DNA of 64,000 bases from Okapia johnstoni (lineage: Eukaryota; Chordata; Mammalia; Artiodactyla; Giraffidae). This document shows positions 24,079 through 35,454 of the stretch, one piece after another; the first letter of the stretch is position 1, and each line of letters begins with the position of its first letter. The notes under the pieces are model-generated. The model saw only the letters and a list, made by a program, of their open reading frames with translations, was not told where the DNA came from and made no database searches. The position numbers were made by a program, and so were the translations under genes. The stretch is taken from assembly GCA_024291935.2 (NCBI GenBank), contig CM044320.1, positions 55,866,001 to 55,930,000 on the forward strand, read 5' to 3'.

Positions 24079-25256
24079 TATCACCAGCTATAAACTAAAG
24101 AGAAAAAAGCTGCTCAGGATGCTAAGAAAAGCAAAATACCAATTCAGCATTAGTAATGGCAAGAAAAATAGAGAAAATAAGTGAAATCCAGTATTAGTTC
24201 AAAAACCTCATTTTAGGCAGGAGTTTCAATTTCTTCCTATACAGTACTCTTTCCTCATCTGAGTTATTTACATACAATAGAATGATTTCTGGTTCATCTT
24301 TTTTGCCTTCTCTGTCCACCCTCTGGAGGAAATGCAGACCAAAAAAATGACCGAAAGGATAGAGATAGAAAGAAAAGGAAAGATCCTGGACAAAACATAC
24401 AAAAGGAACTGACCGAAGCAGTGACTCAATGAAAAGGCATTCATTCATTAATGCTTATCTTTGAATTTTACATAGGCAAGCGCAGTTTTGAAATGCAGAG
24501 CAAACTGTTTAAGAAACACTTGTATACATATTAAAACATCAAAAGCTCTGATGTAAGCTCCAAAACTAATAATAAAGGTCAAATGAGAATTACCCAGCTA
24601 GATGCACCTAAGCTTACAAAGCAGCTTTTTAAACTGGTTAACTCTACCCTTTAGATAAAAGAAAATGTGATTTTAAAAATAAAGGCATTCTTTCAAGAAA
24701 AGGACTGTAAGGATAAGAATAAAGATATTTGAAAATATCCAGAATCTAGCATTACATCCAAATAGAACCCTGAACAAGAAAGGATATATTATCACACACA
24801 AGCTGTCACAAAAATCTTTTCACATCATCATTGTGTTCTATGGTTGCTGACCTATTTCTAGCTCTAAACCTGTATCTGATTGATTTGCAAACTTCTGAAA
24901 GTACCTGGGCTTCAAGAGACACTGAACAACATCAGAAGCATCTTTTGTCTGAGTTATATTTAGCCTCCATTCCCACCTCATGCCCACCCTTTTTAAAAAA
25001 CAACCTGAGAAAGGAAGGAATTTTTGGACAGTAGTTAATAACAATGCATGTTCCTAGTGTTATTGAAAATTCTGAGGGTGGGATGGGGATTTCACTTCTG
25101 ACTAACTTGGAATAACAGGAATGATATTTATATTCCTGGCAGAAATAATAAAAAAAATCAGACAAATGTGCAAAACACTGGTGTTTAAGACACTGAATAT
25201 CAGGCAATGAAGGACAATGATTCCTGGGAGATGAGGAAAAAATAAGGTAAGCTCTG
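24079..25256. other. No recognisable gene; unique-looking DNA
   Basis: Frames of 64-91 codons occur on both strands without domain resemblance. Nothing supports a coding or RNA gene. Confidence 0.4.
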
Positions 25257-25478
25257 TATTATACTGCATGCTCAGTCTATGTCTGACTCTTTGCAACCCT
25301 ACGGACCATAGCCCGCCAGGCTCCGCCGTCCACGGGATTTTTCAGGGAAGAATACTGGAGTGGGTTGCCATTCCCCACTGAAGTGAGATCTTCCCAAACC
25401 AGGGATCGATTCCATGCCTTTTGCATCTCCTGTGTTGGCAGGCAGATTCTTTATCACTGAGCCCCCTGGGAAGCCCCA
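25257..25478 (-). mobile_element. Bov-tA SINE (minus strand), full length
   Basis: The plus strand runs from the Bov-A 3' end ('gctcagtctatgtctgactc') to the reverse complement of the tRNA head ('gagccccctgggaagcccc'). Box B appears as 'gggatcgattcc'. Confidence 0.93.
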
Positions 25479-26300
25479 ACCAAGCTCTATATTACCTAAG
25501 TTTAATGCCTAGAGTTTCCAAGAAATATCAAAAGGAAGACGGAGTCTAAGGGAAGCCTAGGCATGTTCCTACAGGCTTCCTAAGTGGAGAATACAGAAGC
25601 GAGAGCCTGAGAGAGCAAAGGGGTCTAGAGTTAGAGTAAGCCACAGACTGGAGAAAAAATCTGCAAACCACATAATCAACAAAAGACTTGTATACAGAAT
25701 ATATAAAGAATTCTCAAACTCAACAGTAAAGAAACAAACAAAAAATGGGCAACAGACATGAACAGACATACTGAAAATCAATCATTAGGGGAATACAAAT
25801 TAAAATCATAATGAGATATCACTACACACCTATCATAATGGCTAAAATAAAAAATACTGTCAATACCAAATGCTGGCAAGGATGCACAAAAACTGGATCA
25901 CTGGTAGGAATATAACATGACACAGCCACTCTGGAAGAAAGTAGAGCAGTTTCTTATGAAATGAAATATGCAGTTACCATGCTATCAAGCAACTGTAATT
26001 TGGACCTGTATTCCAGAAAAATAAAAACTTATACAGAAACATGTATATGAATGTTCACATGTATATGAATGTATAGCCTTATTCACAATAGCCTGAAACT
26101 GGAGCCAACACAAAAATCCTTCAACACATGAATGTTTAGACTTGGGATAGCCATACCATGGAACACTACTTAGCAAGAGGAACTATTGATACACACAACA
26201 ACTTATATGGATCTCAAGGGAATTATGCTGAGTAAGGGGGCAGAAAGGTCAATCTTAAAGGGTTACATGGCGTATGATTCCTTTTAAATAACATTTTGAG

Positions 26301-26634
26301 GACTTCCCTAGTGACGCAGTAGATAACAATCTGCCTGCAAATGAGGGGACACAGCTTTGATCCCTGCTTGGTGAAGATTCCACATGCCTCAAGAGTAACT
26401 AAGCCCATGCACCACAACTACTGAGCCTGAACTCTAGAGGCTGAGAGCCACAACAACTGAAGCCCATGCACCTAGAGCTTGTGCTCTGCAACGAGAAGCC
26501 ACTGAAGTGAGAAGCCCACACACAATAATGAAGAGCAGCCCCTGCTCACCACAGCTAGAGAAAGCACATGAGCAGCAACAAAGACCCAGCAAAGCCAAAA
26601 ATAAATAATTAAAAAGTGGCAGATGCAAAAAAAA
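26301..26634 (+). mobile_element. CHR-type SINE (sense), long form
   Basis: The head 'ggacttccctagtgacgcag', box B-like 'gctttgatccctgc', the long tail domain and an (aaat)n end. About 30 extra bases (26607-26634, ending in an A-run) follow the usual end. The flanking repeat is about ttttga. Confidence 0.9.
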
Positions 26635-26744
26635 GTTTTGAAATGACAATATTATAGAGATGGAGAACAGATTATCGGTTGTCAGGGTTACAGGTTTATG
26701 AGTGGGGTGGAGGGAGGTAGGAGTGGTTTTAAAAGGGCAACAGG

Positions 26745-26860
26745 GACTTCCCAGGTGGTCCAGTGGTTAAAACCGCATTCCCAATGCAGTGGGCATGGGG
26801 AACTGGCTGGGGAACTAAGATCCCACATGTTGCACAGTGCAGTCAAAAAAAAAAGGGTAG
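26745..26860 (+). mobile_element. CHR-type SINE (sense), short form, 10-bp target-site duplication
   Basis: The head starts 'gacttcccaggtggtccag' and an A10 tail lies at 26845-26854. The box B region has lost the usual GTTCGATCCC. The direct repeat gggcaacagg at 26735-26744 and 26861-26870 is exact. Confidence 0.92.
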
Positions 26861-27241
26861 GGGCAACAGGAAAAATTCTTGTCGGAACAAAACTGTTCTG
26901 TACTTCGATGGTGGTTGCAGATATACAAATTCACATGTGATGAAATTCCATAAGAACAACATGTACACAAACATACACATGGGAATAGATCTAAAATGCT
27001 GATCAGGTATGAATAAACTCTGCAGACTATACCAATATCCAATTTGCTAGTTTGATATGGTCCTATAATTATATAAACTGATACCACTGGGAGAAACTGC
27101 ATGAAAAACACATGGAACATGTGCAACTTCTTGTAAATTACACATATTTCCTAATGAAAAGATAAATGACCAAGAAACAATGTAGACTATAGAATTAGTA
27201 AAGAAAGACACTTAGAAAACTATTATAACTATATATGCAAA

Positions 27242-28450
27242 TATATTCTCCAAGCCAAGCTTCAACAGTACATGAACCATGAACCTCCACATGTTCAAGC
27301 TGGATTTAGAAAAGGCAGAGGAACCAGAGATCAAATTGCCAACATCCACTGGATCACTGAAAAAGCAAGAGAATTTCAGAAAAACATCTACTTCTGCTTT
27401 ATTGACTACGCCAAAGCCTTTGGCTGTGTGGATCACAACAAATTATGGAAAATTCTTAAAGAGATGGGAATACCAGACCACCTGACCTGCCTCCTGAGAA
27501 ATCTGTATGCAGGTCAAGAAGCAACAGTTAGAACTGGACATGGAACAATAGACTTTCGAAACTGGGAAAGGAGTACATCAAGGCTGTGTATTGTCACCCT
27601 GCTTATTTTATTTAACTCATATGCAGAGTACATCATGAGAAACGCTAGGCTGGAAGAAGCACAAGCTGGAATCAAGATTGCCGGGAGAAATATCAATAAC
27701 CTCAGATATGCAGATGACACCACCCTTATGGCAGAAAGTGATGAAGACCTAAAGCCTCCTGATGAAAGTGAAAGAGGAAAATGAAAAAGTTGGCTTAAAA
27801 CTCAACATTCAGAAAACTAAGATCATAGCATCCAGTCCCATCACTTCATGTCAAAGAGATAGCAAAAAAGTGGAAACAGTGACAGAGTTTATTTTTGGGG
27901 GCTCCAAAATCACTGCAGAAGATGCCTGCTCCTTCGAAGAAAAGCTATGACCAACCTGGACAGAATATTAAAAAGTAGAGACATTACTTTACCAACAAAG
28001 GTCTGTCTAGTCAAAGCTATGGTTTTTCCAGTAGTCCTGTATGGATGTGAGAGTTGGACTATAAAGAAAGCTGAGCGCCGAAGAATTGATGCTTTTGAAC
28101 TGTGGTGTTGGAGAAGACTCTTGAGAGTCTCTTGGACTGCAAGGAGATCAAACCAGTCAACCCTAAAGGAAATTGGTCCTGAATATTCATTCGAAGAACT
28201 GATGCTGAAGCTGAAACTCCAATACTTTGGCCACCTGATGGGAAGAACTGACTCACTGGAAAAGACCCTGATGCTGGGAAATATTGAGGCAGGAGAAAGG
28301 GACAACAGAGGATGAGATGGTTGGATGGTATCACCAACATGATGGACATGAGTTTGAGTAGGCTCCAGGAGTCGGTGATGGATAGGGAAGCCTGGCGTGC
28401 TGTAGTCCATAGGGTTGCAAAGATTTGGACACAACTGAGCAACTGAACTG
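27242..28450 (+). mobile_element. BovB LINE (RTE clade), 5'-truncated, 11-bp target-site duplication
   Basis: It begins inside the reverse-transcriptase domain and runs to the BovB 3' end ('gagcaactgaactgat'). The direct repeat atatatgcaaa at 27231-27241 and 28451-28461 is exact and sets both boundaries. The 5' truncation is the usual outcome of target-primed reverse transcription. Confidence 0.95.
27272..28315 (+). pseudogene. BovB ORF remnant: reverse transcriptase C-terminal half, frame-broken
   Basis: Reverse transcriptase copies the element RNA at the nicked target. The first open part (27272-27784) keeps the RT block FCFIDYAKAFGCVDHNKLW and the catalytic box [12 protein letters not shown] (YADD), so the palm is recognisable. 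In the DEDLKPPDE region near 27750, comparison with the other BovB copies in this window indicates a 2-nt loss and a frame change. A second deletion of about 25 nt near 27920 restores the original frame, which continues at 27947-28315 with the C-terminal segment (GCESWTIKKAERRRID). The N-terminal endonuclease is absent because the element is truncated. It is not functional. Confidence 0.92.
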
Positions 28451-28461
28451 ATATATGCAAA

Positions 28462-28729
28462 AATCTAAAGAAAAAAACTAAGCATGTTAGAAGAAGAAAA
28501 AAAAATCTCTGATATATTAGAGATAAAACTACACTATGTAAGACTAACAGCAAATTAAAAATTTTAACAGAATAAATTAGGAGAAAAAACTTGAGAACAC
28601 AGGAATAGAAACTAACCAAAAACAAAAGAAAAAAACTAAAATGAACAAACTTGTGAACTGTGGAATAATTTCAAATTAACTACTATATGTGTCAGTGTTA
28701 TTTCCAAAGAAAAGGAAAAAGTATTTAAA
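28462..28729. other. AT-rich interval downstream of BovB, no gene
   Basis: A-rich on the plus strand with several A-runs. Possibly diverged L1 5'-region sequence continuous with the next feature. Confidence 0.35.
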
Positions 28730-30535
28730 GAAATAACTTATAAGTTTCTAAATTGGATTAAACTATAAATACACAGATCCAAGAAGCTCAAAGAACAAAA
28801 CAGACACATTATTAACAAACTACTTAAAACAAGTAATATAGAGTAAATCTTAAAAGTAGTCAAAGAAAAAGAACTTTTTATCTATAGAGGAACCAAGATG
28901 AAGATAACAACAGAACTCTCACTGGAAACTATTCAAGTCAGAAGACAATGGAGTGGTATCTTAAAAGACTGAAATTTAAAAAACAAAACAAAAAAACCTG
29001 CCAACCAAGAATACTAAATCCACAGAAAATATTGTTCAAAAATGAAGGCAAAATAAGAACTTTTTCAGACATACCAAAACTAAAAGAATTCGTCACCAGC
29101 AGACCTGTACTAGTCCTTCAGGATGAATGAGTTTAACAGATGAAAATCTGGATCTACACAAAAGAGTGAAGAGCACCGGAAATGGTAACAATGTGGGTAC
29201 ATATAAAAAATTATTCCTTCATTACTTAAATACCTTTTTAAAATAACCAATTATTCAAAGCAAGAATAATTAAAATATATTATACAATTTATATATACAA
29301 GTAAATGTATGACCAGGAGGGAAGAAACAGAGGTTCAGTATTGTAAAGTTCTTAACAGTATAACAAAATTACCTTGAAGCAGAAAGTATGGCCCACAAGA
29401 AAAATGACAGTCAAGAGTAACTTACTTAGGAAGCCCAAACATTGGACTTAGATAGACTATATGTTTTTAATTTTCAAAAAAATTGTTTAAATTATATTTT
29501 GGTATTAAGACTTTAAATCAGCCATTTTAAATAAGTTCAAAAAGGAAAGAGGGAGGGAAAAAATTTTAAAAATTAAGAAAACTATGACTAAAAAACTAAA
29601 GAAAAACTATGAGAACAATGTCTCACCAAAAATAGAATATTGAATGAAAGACAGAAATTACAAAAAGGAACCACAAATGAAAATTTTGGAGTCGGAAATT
29701 ATAATAATGGAAATGAAAAACATCAGTAGAGAGTTCAACAAGAGATCTGAGCAAGAAGAAATAATCAACAAACTTTAAGTTGAGTCAATTAGGCTAGATT
29801 TTGAGGAACAGAAAGAAAAAAAAATAAAGAAAAAGTAACAAAGTCTCAGCACAAAACATAACAATTCATTTTGGGAGTCCCATGATAGGAGAGAAAGGGA
29901 AAGAAATGATATTTAATGAAATAGTATCCAAATTTTTCTCAAATGTGATTAAAAACACTAAATCTACATACCCAAGAAGTTCATCAGAAACCATGGAGGT
30001 TAGAAAGCAATGGGAAGATTTATTCAAAGTGCTGAAGGAAAAAGACTATCAAGCAAGAATTCTATATCCAGCAAAACCACCCTTCAAAATCACAGAAGAA
30101 ATTAAGACATTCCTAGATAAAAATAAAAGAACTCATCACCAGCAAATCTAGTCTGTAAGAAATACCAAAGAGAGTCGTTCAGCCTGAAATAAAAGGATAC
30201 TAGGTAGTATCTCAAATCCAAACAAAAAACTTAAAAGTATTGGTAAAGGTAACTATATAGGTAAATATAAAAGATAGTATAAATGCTTTGTATGTAACTC
30301 TTTGTCTATCTGATTTCAAAGAAAATCAAATAAAGCTATAATTATAAAACTGTGTTGATGGGCATGCAATATAAAAAGATATAATTTGCACGTAATACCA
30401 CAAAAGAGAGGGGAGGGAACAGAGCTAAACAGGCACAAAGTTTTGCACACAATTGTAATTGAGTTGGTATTAAGATGTCACTGTTATAGCAATCCTAAGG
30501 AAATAGCTCAATTTCATAAAAAAAAAAAAAAAAAT
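28730..30535 (+). mobile_element. L1-type LINE 5'-region sequence (sense), two diverged copies of one segment
   Basis: 28860-29125 and 29940-30190 both match the segment of old L1 elements that reads 'agaattctatatccagcaaa'-like and 'aagacattcctagataaa'-like. They appear in tandem order but differ widely, so they are either two insertions or an old internal duplication. The stretch ends at the A-run 30520-30536. The 29882-30151 frame (89 codons) lies in this LINE sequence. Confidence 0.6.
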
Positions 30536-30894
30536 CTGCAAAACCTCATACATAACATTCTGCTTACAGATGGAATGCATTTATCCTAAACTCAGTAACA
30601 AGACAAAGACATCCACTTTTGCACTGGAGGTTCTAGCTAGGACAATGAGACATTAAGAAGAAAGAAGCAGCACCCAGATTGGAAAAGGAGTAAAAACTAT
30701 CTCTATTTGCAGATAATATGATCTTGTATCTGGAGAATCCTAAGGAATCCACTAAAAACTAGTAAACAAGTTTAGCAAGGTTCCAAGATACAAGGTCAAT
30801 ATACAAAAATTGATTGCATTTTATACACAAGCAATGAACAACCCGAAAGTGAAGTTAAGGGAAAAAATTATTTACAGTAGTAAGAAAAAAAGAC

Positions 30895-31126
30895 AAACCA
30901 GGATAAGCCCAGCAGCCCCCTCCTTCCCCAAGCCAGGGTCCTTATTGCTCTGTGATGTCCAGGGTGGCCTGAGGCCTGTGCCAGGCAGAACCGGGACCCT
31001 TCGTTTCCAGGATGGGAGATAGCCAAGGATGCTTGAACTAAATCACATGTTGACAGTTCTTCAGGCATTTCTACCACAATATTGGAACTGGACACACTGG
31101 CCAAATAGAGTTGAAATTAAAAAAAT
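30895..31126 (+). other. Unidentified GC-rich insert ending in an A-rich stretch
   Basis: About 230 bp, much more GC-rich than the L1 on either side, lie between 'agtaagaaaaaaag' and the next SINE. It ends 'attaaaaaaataaag', like a retroposed transcript end with an ATTAAA signal. It carries a 78-codon minus frame (30868-31104) and a plus frame through 31022; neither resembles a protein I know. It may be a processed-transcript 3' end, but no clear target-site duplication is visible. Confidence 0.4.
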
Positions 31127-31421
31127 AAAGAGTGGCTCAGCAGTAAAGGATCTGCCTGCCAATGTAGGAGACACAAGTTTGACCCATGTTCCAGGAAGAT
31201 CCCACACTCCATGGAGCAACTAAGGCTGTGCACCACAACCATTGAGGCTGTGCTCTAGAGCCCGGGAACTGAAACTACTGAAGCCCACTTGCCCTAGAGA
31301 GCCCACACTCCACAACAAGAAAAGCCACGGCAATGAGAAACCCAAGCATAGCAGCTACAGAAAAGCCCATGCAGCAACAAAGGCCCAGCTGAGCCAAAAA
31401 TAAATAAATTTTAAAAACAAT
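31127..31421 (+). mobile_element. CHR-type SINE (sense), long form, head slightly truncated
   Basis: Begins at 'gagtggctcagcagtaaagg' and has the full long tail domain ('cacaacaagaaaagccacgg', 'gcccagctgagccaaaaat') and an (aaat)n end. It sits directly against the GC-rich insert. Confidence 0.88.
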
Positions 31422-31436
31422 ACTTAGATATAAACT

Positions 31437-31722
31437 TAATCAACTCTGAATATTCACTGGAAGGACTGATGCTAAAGCTGAAGCTCCAATACTTTGGCCA
31501 CTTGATGCAAAAAGCCAACTCATTAGAAAAGACCCTAATGCTGGGAAAGACAGAAGGCAAAAGAAGAGGACAGCAGAAAACCAAATGGTCAGATAGCATC
31601 ACTGACTCACTGGACATGAATCTGGGCAAATTCTGGAGCTAGTGAAGGACAGGGGATCCTGGCATGCTGCAGTCCATGGAGTTGCAAAGAGTTGGACATG
31701 ACTGAAGTGACTTAGCCTGATG
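31437..31722 (+). mobile_element. BovB LINE 3' end fragment (sense)
   Basis: From 'caactctgaatattcactgg' to 'catgactgaagtgacttagcc'. This is the last 285 bp of BovB, strongly 5'-truncated and inserted into L1. Confidence 0.9.
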
Positions 31723-31735
31723 ATATGTATGTTTT

Positions 31736-31863
31736 GGAGAAGGAAATGGCAACCCACTTCAGCATTCTTGCCTGGAGAATCCTGTGGACAGAGGAGCCTG
31801 GTGGGCTGCTGTCCATGGGGTCACACAGAGTCAGACATGACTGAAGCGACTTAGCATGCATAC
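31736..31863 (+). mobile_element. Bov-A SINE (sense), 11-bp target-site duplication
   Basis: Body from 'ggagaaggaaatggcaaccc' to 'gaagcgacttagcatgc'. The direct repeat atgtatgtttt at 31725-31735 and 31864-31874 is exact. It inserted next to the BovB fragment, so it is younger than both BovB and L1 here. Confidence 0.92.
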
Positions 31864-32217
31864 ATGTATGTTTTACATACCAGGGAATGTATGTTACTGT
31901 CAAGATGGTTAACACTCCCAAAACTGATATACAGATTCAAGGCATCCCTATCAAAATCCTAGCTGGCTTTTTATTCATAAACTGACAAACTGATCCTAAA
32001 ATTCATATGGAAATGCAAGGAACCTAGAACAAACAACATAATCTTAAAAAAAGGAACAAAATTGGAGGACTCACATTTCCCAAGTTCAACTAACTACACA
32101 AAGCTATAGTAATCAAAACAGTATTGTAGTGGAATAGCACTGAAAGTCCAGAAATAAATCCTTACATGTACAGTCAACTGATTTTTGACAAAGGTACCAA
32201 GACAATCAATCCAGTAG

Positions 32218-32343
32218 GCCAAAGGAAGGTACAGCAACCCACTCCAGTATTCTTGCCTGGAGAATCCCCACAGACAGAGGAGCCTGGTGGGCTACAGTCC
32301 ATAGGGTCGCAAAGAGTTGAACACAACTGAGCGACTAAACACA
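32218..32343 (+). mobile_element. Bov-A SINE body (sense)
   Basis: 'cagcaacccactccagtattc' to 'gagcgactaaacacacag'; no tRNA head. It splits L1 ORF2. Confidence 0.88.
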
Positions 32344-32547
32344 CAGTCTTTTCAACAAGCAGTAATGAGACAAGTAGATATCTATACATAAAAGTTAGAA
32401 CCATACTTCACACCATACACAAAAATTAACTCAAAATGGATCACAGAACTAAATGTAACAGCTAAAAATAGATTAAGATCCACTTAATCAAAAAAATAGA
32501 TTAAGTGGATTTAATCAAATTTAAAACTTGTCTGTGAACAATACCAT

Positions 32548-32814
32548 TAAGGGACTTCCTGGTGGTGGTGGTGAAGAATCCACCTTACAATGCAACAGAC
32601 GTGGATTCGATCCCTGATTGGGGAACTGAGATCCCACATGACACACAGCAACTAAGCCCACATGTCACAACTACTGAGCCCACACATACCAGAACCCACA
32701 TTCCACAACTAGAGAGTCTGTGTGCTGCAACGAAAGCTCCTGCATGACGCAACGAATGTCCCATGTGCTGCAACTAAGATCCAATGCAGCCAAATAAATG
32801 CATATTTTAAACAA
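32548..32814 (+). mobile_element. CHR-type SINE (sense), long form, 11-bp target-site duplication
   Basis: The head 'gggacttcctggtggtggtg' with a small (tgg)n expansion, box B-like 'gattcgatccctga', and a tail domain including a tandem-like 'gctgcaac' series. The direct repeat aacaataccat occurs at 32537-32547 and 32815-32825, exactly. Confidence 0.93.
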
Positions 32815-33237
32815 AACAATACCATCAAGAAAGTGAAACAAAACCCATGGGAAAACTATTTGCAAATCATGCATCTGATAAGGAATTTGTACCCAGACCT
32901 CTTACAACTCAATAATAAAAAGACAAGTTATCCGATTTTTTAAAAGACAAAGAATTTAAATATACATTTTTCCAAAAAAAGATTTACAAATGGCCAACTT
33001 GTAAGTGAAAAGATGCTCAACATCATTAGTAATCAGGAAAATGCAAATCAAAACGATAATGAGATTCTATTTCACACCCACTAGGATGGCCTCACTCAAA
33101 AAGACAGATAAGAAGAAGTTTGATAAGGATAGACAAATTGGCACTCTTCATAAACTGCTGGTGGGAATGTAAAATAATGCACCCATTCTGAAAGCAGTTT
33201 GACCGTCCATTAACAAGTTAAACATAGAGTTAATATG

Positions 33238-33348
33238 GTGCACATGTGCTCAGCTGTCTCTGACTCTTTGCAACCCCATGGACTGTAGCTCACCAGGCTC
33301 CTCTGTCCATGGAATTTTCTAGGCAAGAATACTGGAATAAGTTGCCAC
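33238..33348 (-). mobile_element. Bov-A SINE (minus strand)
   Basis: From 'gtgctcagctgtctctgactc' to 'gaatactggaataagttgcc'. One monomer, inside L1; a short tatg repeat flanks it. Confidence 0.88.
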
Positions 33349-33561
33349 TATGATCCAGCAAACAGACTCTGAGGTATATAGTCAAGATAAGTGAAAACGT
33401 ATTTCCACACAAAAAATTGTTTGTAGCAGCATTATTCATATTTCCACCCAAAAAGTGGAAAACAACTTAAAAGTCCCCTAACTGATGAATGGATAAACAA
33501 AATATGATATATTTACCACACAACAGAGTATTACTCAGTCATAAAAAAGAACAAAGTACTG

Positions 33562-33677
33562 GGAGTTCCCTTGTGGCCTAGTGGTTAGAATTTCAGGCTT
33601 TCACTGCTGTGGCTCAGGTTCAATCCCCGGCCAGGGAACTGAAATTCCAAAAGCCATGTGGCACAGCCAAAACACGA
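33562..33677 (+). mobile_element. CHR-type SINE (sense), short form, 12-bp target-site duplication
   Basis: 'ggagttcccttgtggcctag' head, 'ggttcaatccccgg' box B. The direct repeat aacaaagtactg occurs at 33550-33561 and 33678-33689, exactly. Confidence 0.93.
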
Positions 33678-33713
33678 AACAAAGTACTGATACATGCTAC
33701 AAATTGGATGAAT

Positions 33714-33788
33714 CCAACTCAGGGATCAAACCCAAGTCTCCCACATTGCAGGTGGATTCTTTACCAACTTGAGCTAACAGGGAAGCCT
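33714..33788 (-). mobile_element. tRNA-head-only Bov-tA fragment (minus strand)
   Basis: The reverse complement begins 'ggcttccctgttagctcaag' and ends at 'gatccctgag', covering only the tRNA-Glu-derived head. The Bov-A body, which should follow on the 3' side, is missing. L1 sequence resumes on both sides with a rough tgaa-cca repeat. Confidence 0.8.
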
Positions 33789-34124
33789 GAACCATGAAAA
33801 TATTATGCTAAATGAAAGAAGCCAGCCACAAAAGTTTACATACTGTCTGATTCCTTTTATATTATAATGTCCAGACTAGGCCAATCCATAACAGCAGAAA
33901 GCAGATTAGAAGTTACCAAAGGATGGAGGGAAGAGAGAATGAGAAAAGATTAGTTAATGAGCATGGGGTGGTTCATGAAATAATGAAAGTTCTGAATCTA
34001 GAAACTGCTAGTGATTGCAGAACACTGTAAATACACTAAATACCAATTAATTGTACACTTTAAAATTGTTAATTGTATGCTATGTGAATTCACCTCAAAA
34101 AAAAAAAAGAAATTAACTTGGAGG

Positions 34125-34660
34125 GAAAAATAAAGTCTAAGTCCATACAAAGATTTGTGTACAAATATTCACAGCATAGCATTATCTGTAACTGCTGAAA
34201 ACTGGAATAAATCCAAATGTCTGTCAGTAAGTAAATGAATGAACGAATTGTGCTACAGCTATACAAAAGATAACTACTCAGTAATAAAAAGTAATGAACT
34301 ATTGATACATACAACAACATATATGAATCTCAAAATAATTAACTTAAAAAAAAAGCCAAACCAAAAATAATTAAATATGAGAGTGTACACTTATGATTCC
34401 ATTTATATAAAATTCTAGGCACTGCAAACTATTCCATAGTGATGGAAAATTGATCAGTGGTTGTCCAAAGACCACACAGGTTGGGAGAAGAGTTACAAAC
34501 AGGGATAAGAAAACTTGAGGGGTGATAAATGTATTCATTATGCCTTGATTGTGGTGACCGTTTCATGATAAGCACACGTCAAAACTTAACAAATCAAGTA
34601 TTTTCATATGTAGTTTACTGTATGTCAATTTTTAAAAACCTCAATTAAGCTCTGTTTTGA
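34125..34660 (+). mobile_element. L1 LINE 3' end (sense), second copy
   Basis: 'attcacagcatagcattatc', 'taatgaactattgatacatac' and 'gttactgtatgtcaattttt'-type sequence follow L1 3' order again right after the poly(A) of the previous L1. It is therefore a separate copy. Confidence 0.75.
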
Positions 34661-34663
34661 AAA

Positions 34664-34769
34664 CTGCTGCTGCTGCTGCTAAGTTGCTTCAGTCGTGTCC
34701 GACTCTGTGCAACCCCATAGACGGCAGCCCACCAGGCTCCCCCATCCCTGGGATTCTCCAGGCAAGAAC
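34664..34769 (-). mobile_element. Bov-A SINE with (GCT)n tail (minus strand), truncated
   Basis: A (CTG)5 run at 34664-34679 is followed by 'aagttgcttcagtcgtgtcc' and stops at 'ttctccaggcaagaac'. Confidence 0.88.
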
Positions 34770-35454
34770 AAACTATGAGAGGACAATGTACTCCTGCTGG
34801 CCACTCAATGATTGATAAAGCATTAATAAAGCAGTTTTACTTTCTCTTGTTGAGTGTACAGGCAACTCTTGGCAAAATTAAACAGAGAGAACTACTCAGA
34901 GTAGCATATACATATGAATTTTTACAAACATGAAAACACTTCCATTAACCTATATTATAATTTCAGACATGTTCAATCTTCAATTTTGACAGATCTTCAG
35001 TCGGTACTGCTAGAAACTCTGTCAGTTTTGGCAAGTACACAATTAATGTAATCTGTAAATAAGCATTTAGATACATCAAAAAAGCTCCTACAAGAAACTC
35101 TAATAAGGTTCCTTAAACTTGAAAACATCTGTGAATAGTAACCCAGGTGTGATAAAATCAATAAAAAAGACTATTATCTGTATTATCACCTCTTAAGAAT
35201 TCCCCAATTATAGATTTTTACCTTTTGTAGACATTTACTCAAAAAATATAAACTTTTTACCTACTTTTAAAAAAAAGTTTAAAAGCTTTAAGGTTAAAAA
35301 TCCTAAGCTGAATTTTTCTCTACCAAAAGATATTTTCATTGTTTTAAAGACAAACAAAAAGTATGATGTATTGAGCAACGGGGAAAAGTTATGGAGATGA
35401 GGGTGAATTACAGTCAATCAAAACCATTTTATATTCATATTTATGTCAGATAAT
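34770..35454. other. No recognisable gene or repeat
   Basis: AT-rich unique-looking DNA upstream of the BovB; frames up to 60 codons only. Confidence 0.4.

Larger units (their letters stand above)
25620..27125 (+). mobile_element. L1 LINE 3' end (sense) with two nested CHR SINEs
   Basis: 'aatgggcaacagacatgaacag' (25745), 'aattaaaatcataatgagat' (25799) and the 3' UTR sequence through 27125 are in L1 order. Insertions at 26301-26634 and 26745-26860 split it. No frame survives. Confidence 0.8.
30590..34108 (+). mobile_element. L1 LINE, ORF2 RT region to poly(A) tail (sense), heavily nested
   Basis: The RT box region reads 'ctatttgcagataatatgat' at 30700-30719, giving LFADNMIL. The conserved FADD has become FADN, so the second catalytic aspartate is lost. 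The rest of ORF2 continues at 31890-32215, 32345-32535 and 32826-33235, then the 3' UTR and an A12 tail at 34097-34108. Insertions in order: an unidentified GC-rich block, a CHR, a BovB piece, two Bov-A, a CHR, a Bov-A, a CHR and a tRNA-head fragment. They make up over a third of the interval. Confidence 0.85.

Noticed and set aside
28059..28625. 188-codon minus-strand frame
   Set aside because: It is the antisense of BovB 3' sequence. The same antisense frame recurs over the BovB copies at 37762-38319 and 62057-62464, so it reflects the repeat rather than a gene.
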